Positions 4,889 through 7,444 of a stretch of DNA of 7,444 nt are shown one piece after another. Source of the stretch: an uncultured bacterium (GTDB taxonomy: Bacteria; Bdellovibrionota_C; UBA2361; CAKMMH01). Positions within the stretch are counted from its first letter, which is position 1. The number at the start of each line of letters is the position of its first letter. The DNA lies in contig CAKMMH010000083.1 in assembly GCA_927798255.1 (NCBI GenBank), forward strand, positions 1-7,444. Direction: 5' to 3'. Position numbers and translations under genes: made by a program. Below the pieces are notes generated by a model, which saw nothing but the letters and a program-made list of their open reading frames with translations, was not told the origin of the DNA and made no database searches.

Positions 4889-6381
4889 TGAATACAGGAG
4901 AAATTTTGACTTTAAAAGATAATCTTCCAGTCCTAATAGTTGTTTTTCCATTTTTATTTGCTTTCTTTACAGGAATATTTGGTTCATTTAAAAGATTTAT
5001 TTGTTTTCCGCTTGCTCTTATAGGAGTTATTTGTTCTCTTATATCATCACTATTTGGTTTTTGTTTGGTTTATAATCAAAGAAAGGATATTGTGTATACT
5101 CTTGGCGGTTGGACACGAGATATCGGAATTTCTTTTTATTTAAATTCGTATAATGCAAGTTTACTTTTTCTTATTAATTTAAGTATTCTTTTTGTTTTAT
5201 TATATTCAAGAAGGGTTATTATATTAAAATTTCCTGATAGATTGTATGCGTTTTATTCACTTATTCTCCTTTTCCTTACAGGAATATTAGGAATTGTTAT
5301 CACAGGTGATGCTTTTAATCTTTATGTATTTTTAGAGATCGTATCTCTTAGCTCATATGCGATGATTGCTCTTAATGGTAAAGAAAGTTATGTCGCAGCT
5401 TTAAGGTATTTGATAATAGGTACAGTCGGAGCAACGTTTTATTTATTGGGGGTGGGGATCTTGTATTTAAAAACAGGAAATTTAAATATGAGTGAAATTC
5501 ATAATGCTATAATTTCACAAACTAATTTACTTTCAATAAAAGCTGCCTTTTTATTTATTACCATAGGATTTTCAATTAAGTTTGCTTTTTTTCCTTTTCA
5601 TAGTTGGCTTCCATTTGCATATTCAAAAACAATCAATACTGTTAGCGCTGTAATGGCGCCAATTGTAACTAAAGTTACGATTTTTGCTTTAATAAAAGTC
5701 ATTGTTTTGGTCTTCGGGTTAAGCTATGTTTTTTCTTTTACTTGTTTAAAGTTTCTTTTCTCAAGTGTTTTAGCCCCAATTGGCATGATTTATTTTTCTT
5801 TAAAAGCATTTTCTCAAAAAAATATTAGATTATCTTTTTGTTATATTCTTTTAATGGAATGTTCGTTAATGTTTGGGGCTTTGTTTCTTAATAATATATT
5901 AAGTTATCAAATTACTATGTATCATGTAGCACTTGATATCATTATGACTTTATCTCTATTTTTATTTGTTGGTGTTTTAGAAACTTATTTTAGAGTCTAT
6001 AATTTTTCTGATCTTGAAAGTGTTAACATTTTTAAGCTTAACCCAACTTTTTGTATCTTATTTTTTATAACTTGTTTGTCAGTTCTTGGAATACCACCAA
6101 CTGGAGGTTTTTTTAGTAAATTTTATATTATTCTTGCTGCTTTTACTGCTCATGTATATTTCTTTCCAGTATGTTTAATAGTTTCTAGTTTCATAATTTT
6201 AGTAGTTTTCTTAAGAATTTTTGAAAAATTATATTTTAATACAAAAAAAGCAATAGAAGGTGCGAACAATAAAGTTCCGGTTATAATGCTTTTGATATTT
6301 TTTGTAAATGCTTTTTTAATATTAGGCTTTGGTTTTAATTTTAATTTATTACTAAAAAAAATAATTAGTTTATATTTTTAA
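4888..6381 (+). CDS. mnhD: Antiporter large subunit D (MnhD/MrpD), divergent
   Basis: The 497-residue polytopic protein (about 14 helices) belongs to the proton-conducting transporter family with NuoL, NuoM and NuoN. Key residues are visible: Glu150 in GDAFNLYVFLEIVSLSSY (TM5), Lys231 in IKFAFFPFHSWLP (TM7), Lys262 in the following broken helix, and the late loop LGIPPTGGFFSKFY (400-413). Two usual features are weak. The loop normally reading like KR..AYSSISQ is KNIRLSFCYILLMEC (311-325), and the helix that normally reads like NHALMKALLF is VALDIIMTLSLF (347-358), with Thr354 where a lysine is common. It likely forms one of the complex's cation/proton channels. The ATG overlaps the mnhC stop and has a strong ggagga ribosome binding site. 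Confidence 0.93.
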   Translation: MNTGEILTLKDNLPVLIVVFPFLFAFFTGIFGSFKRFICFPLALIGVICSLISSLFGFCLVYNQRKDIVYTLGGWTRDIGISFYLNSYNASLLFLINLSILFVLLYSRRVIILKFPDRLYAFYSLILLFLTGILGIVITGDAFNLYVFLEIVSLSSYAMIALNGKESYVAALRYLIIGTVGATFYLLGVGILYLKTGNLNMSEIHNAIISQTNLLSIKAAFLFITIGFSIKFAFFPFHSWLPFAYSKTINTVSAVMAPIVTKVTIFALIKVIVLVFGLSYVFSFTCLKFLFSSVLAPIGMIYFSLKAFSQKNIRLSFCYILLMECSLMFGALFLNNILSYQITMYHVALDIIMTLSLFLFVGVLETYFRVYNFSDLESVNIFKLNPTFCILFFITCLSVLGIPPTGGFFSKFYIILAAFTAHVYFFPVCLIVSSFIILVVFLRIFEKLYFNTKKAIEGANNKVPVIMLLIFFVNAFLILGFGFNFNLLLKKIISLYF

Positions 6382-6414
6382 ATATATTTAAGTTATTTTA
6401 AGGATATTTTAGTT

Positions 6415-7444
6415 ATGCGTGAAGAGCTAAGTTTAGTTATAAATTCTTTTTTTACATTAAATTTTTTAATGTTACCGTTGTTACTTACTCTTATTATTTA
6501 TCTTTTTAGAAAGGAAGAAAATCTTACTGATTTCTTTATCGTTATAATAAGTTTGATTCTTGTATTTTTAAGTATTGAAATATATTTTTCTACAAATTTA
6601 AATTTTATTTATATAACCAATCTCTTTCAAATAATAAAAAATGTCAATTTTGCTTTTATAGCCGATGCTAGTTCTGTAGTTTTCTTTTTAGTAATTAGTA
6701 TTTTATGGTTTCTTACAAGTATTTATTCGATAGGTTACATGCGTTCTTTAAAAGAACATGGGCAAAGTAGATTCTATGCGTGTTTTGCATTATCTATTTT
6801 TGCTACAATTGGAGTTTGCTTTTCAAAAAACTTACTTACGCTTTTTATATTTTATGAAATCTTATCTCTTGCCACATATCCACTAGTTACACATCATAAA
6901 GATAATGAAGCGATAATTTCAGGCAGAAAATATTTAGGGTTTATCCTTGGTGGTTCTGTAGGTTTGGTTTTTCCCGCAATGATTTTTATTTATTTAAAAA
7001 CAGGTTCTCTTGAATTTACAAGTAATGGGATTATGCAATTTTCAGGATTGTCATCAACTACTATTTTTATTTTACTTTTAATGCTTGTTTTCGGTTTTTC
7101 AAAAGCTGCTGTTATGCCATTACATGCTTGGCTTCCAAATGCAATGGTTGCTCCTACTCCTGTTAGTGCTCTTTTACACGCAGTAGCAGTCGTAAAAGTT
7201 GGCGTATTTTCAATATATAGGGTGGTTGGCTTTATATTTGGTACAAAATTTTTAGCATCAAAGGAAATTTTTGGCGTAGGGATAAACACATTTTTTTGTA
7301 TAATCGCAGCAATTACAATTCTTGTTGGCGCTCTTTTTGCTATATGTCAAGATAATCTTAAAAAGAGACTTGCATACTCTACGATAAGTCAGCTTTCGTA
7401 TATACTTCTTGGTATTTTTGTTCTAAACCCACTTGCAACAGGTG
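6415..7444 (+). CDS. Second large antiporter subunit (MrpD/MrpA-N/NuoL-like), cut at right edge
   Basis: The reading frame from the ATG at 6415 stays open to the window's end (343 residues); the 3' part is missing. It shows the full signature of the proton-conducting family: Glu148 in FIFYEILSLATYPLV (TM5), Lys230 in FGFSKAAVMPLHAWLP (TM7), APTPVSALLHAVAVVKVGV with His255 and Lys261 (the NuoL/MrpA-like broken helix), and NLKKRLAYSTISQLSYI (314-330). Compared with the preceding mnhD, it keeps the canonical motifs better. It starts 33 bases after mnhD with a ribosome binding site (aagga, 6400-6404). It may be a second MrpD-type subunit or stand in for the N-terminal part of MrpA, which is otherwise not found in the window; the APTPVSALLH motif leans towards the MrpA/NuoL side. 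Confidence 0.92.
   Translation, partial: MREELSLVINSFFTLNFLMLPLLLTLIIYLFRKEENLTDFFIVIISLILVFLSIEIYFSTNLNFIYITNLFQIIKNVNFAFIADASSVVFFLVISILWFLTSIYSIGYMRSLKEHGQSRFYACFALSIFATIGVCFSKNLLTLFIFYEILSLATYPLVTHHKDNEAIISGRKYLGFILGGSVGLVFPAMIFIYLKTGSLEFTSNGIMQFSGLSSTTIFILLLMLVFGFSKAAVMPLHAWLPNAMVAPTPVSALLHAVAVVKVGVFSIYRVVGFIFGTKFLASKEIFGVGINTFFCIIAAITILVGALFAICQDNLKKRLAYSTISQLSYILLGIFVLNPLATG

Noticed and set aside
6990..7289. 99-codon minus-strand open frame
   Set aside because: It lies wholly opposite the conserved core of the second large antiporter subunit and has no family features of its own.

Overview
The window comes from a very AT-rich bacterial genome that uses the standard code (TGG for Trp, ordinary stop codons). 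Most of it is the front part of an Mrp/Mnh-type multisubunit cation/proton antiporter operon. Two tRNA genes and one unrecognised membrane-anchored protein precede it. No mobile element, CRISPR array or phage gene is visible. The low GC, the tRNA-Ile/tRNA-Ala tandem with no rRNA gene beside it, and the operon order E-F-G-(DUF4040)-B-C-D-D suggest a reduced, probably host-associated Gram-negative bacterium. An alphaproteobacterium of the Rickettsiales or Holosporales kind is my best guess, but this is inference and other AT-rich lineages remain possible.

Layout. Positions 1-160 are GC-rich for this genome, stop early in all three plus frames and carry a 16-bp hairpin whose two G-U pairs favour a plus-strand RNA; no known RNA family is recognised. 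Positions 161-399 are AT-rich leader. A 405-residue protein of unknown function (400-1617, +) has an N-terminal membrane anchor, an Asn/Glu/Ser-rich linker, a helical middle and a beta-rich C-terminus. The following spacer (1618-1866) contains competing inverted repeats. tRNA-Ile(GAT) and tRNA-Ala(TGC) lie on the minus strand (2107 down to 1867), with a good sigma70-type promoter upstream.

From 2282 to the right edge, eight genes run on the plus strand with gaps of at most 33 bases: mnhE, mnhF, mnhG, a DUF4040 protein (an MrpA C-terminal piece), mnhB carrying an N-terminal MrpA/MbhE-like segment, mnhC, mnhD, and a second large antiporter-like subunit cut by the window edge. A second promoter (2206-2234) faces the operon, so the 174-base gap between tRNA-Ile and mnhE is a divergent promoter region.

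Together the mnh products should form one inner-membrane complex exchanging Na+ (or another monovalent cation) for H+. The two large subunits are homologous to the proton-pumping subunits of complex I (NuoL/M/N). The small subunits E, F, G, B and C complete the complex. No full-length MrpA is present in the window: its C-terminal parts are encoded separately, and its N-terminal part is represented by the last, cut gene or by genes further downstream. The notable points are this split architecture, a divergent first MnhD that lacks a usual TM12 lysine, the isolated tRNA pair, and the unidentified structured segment at the left edge.
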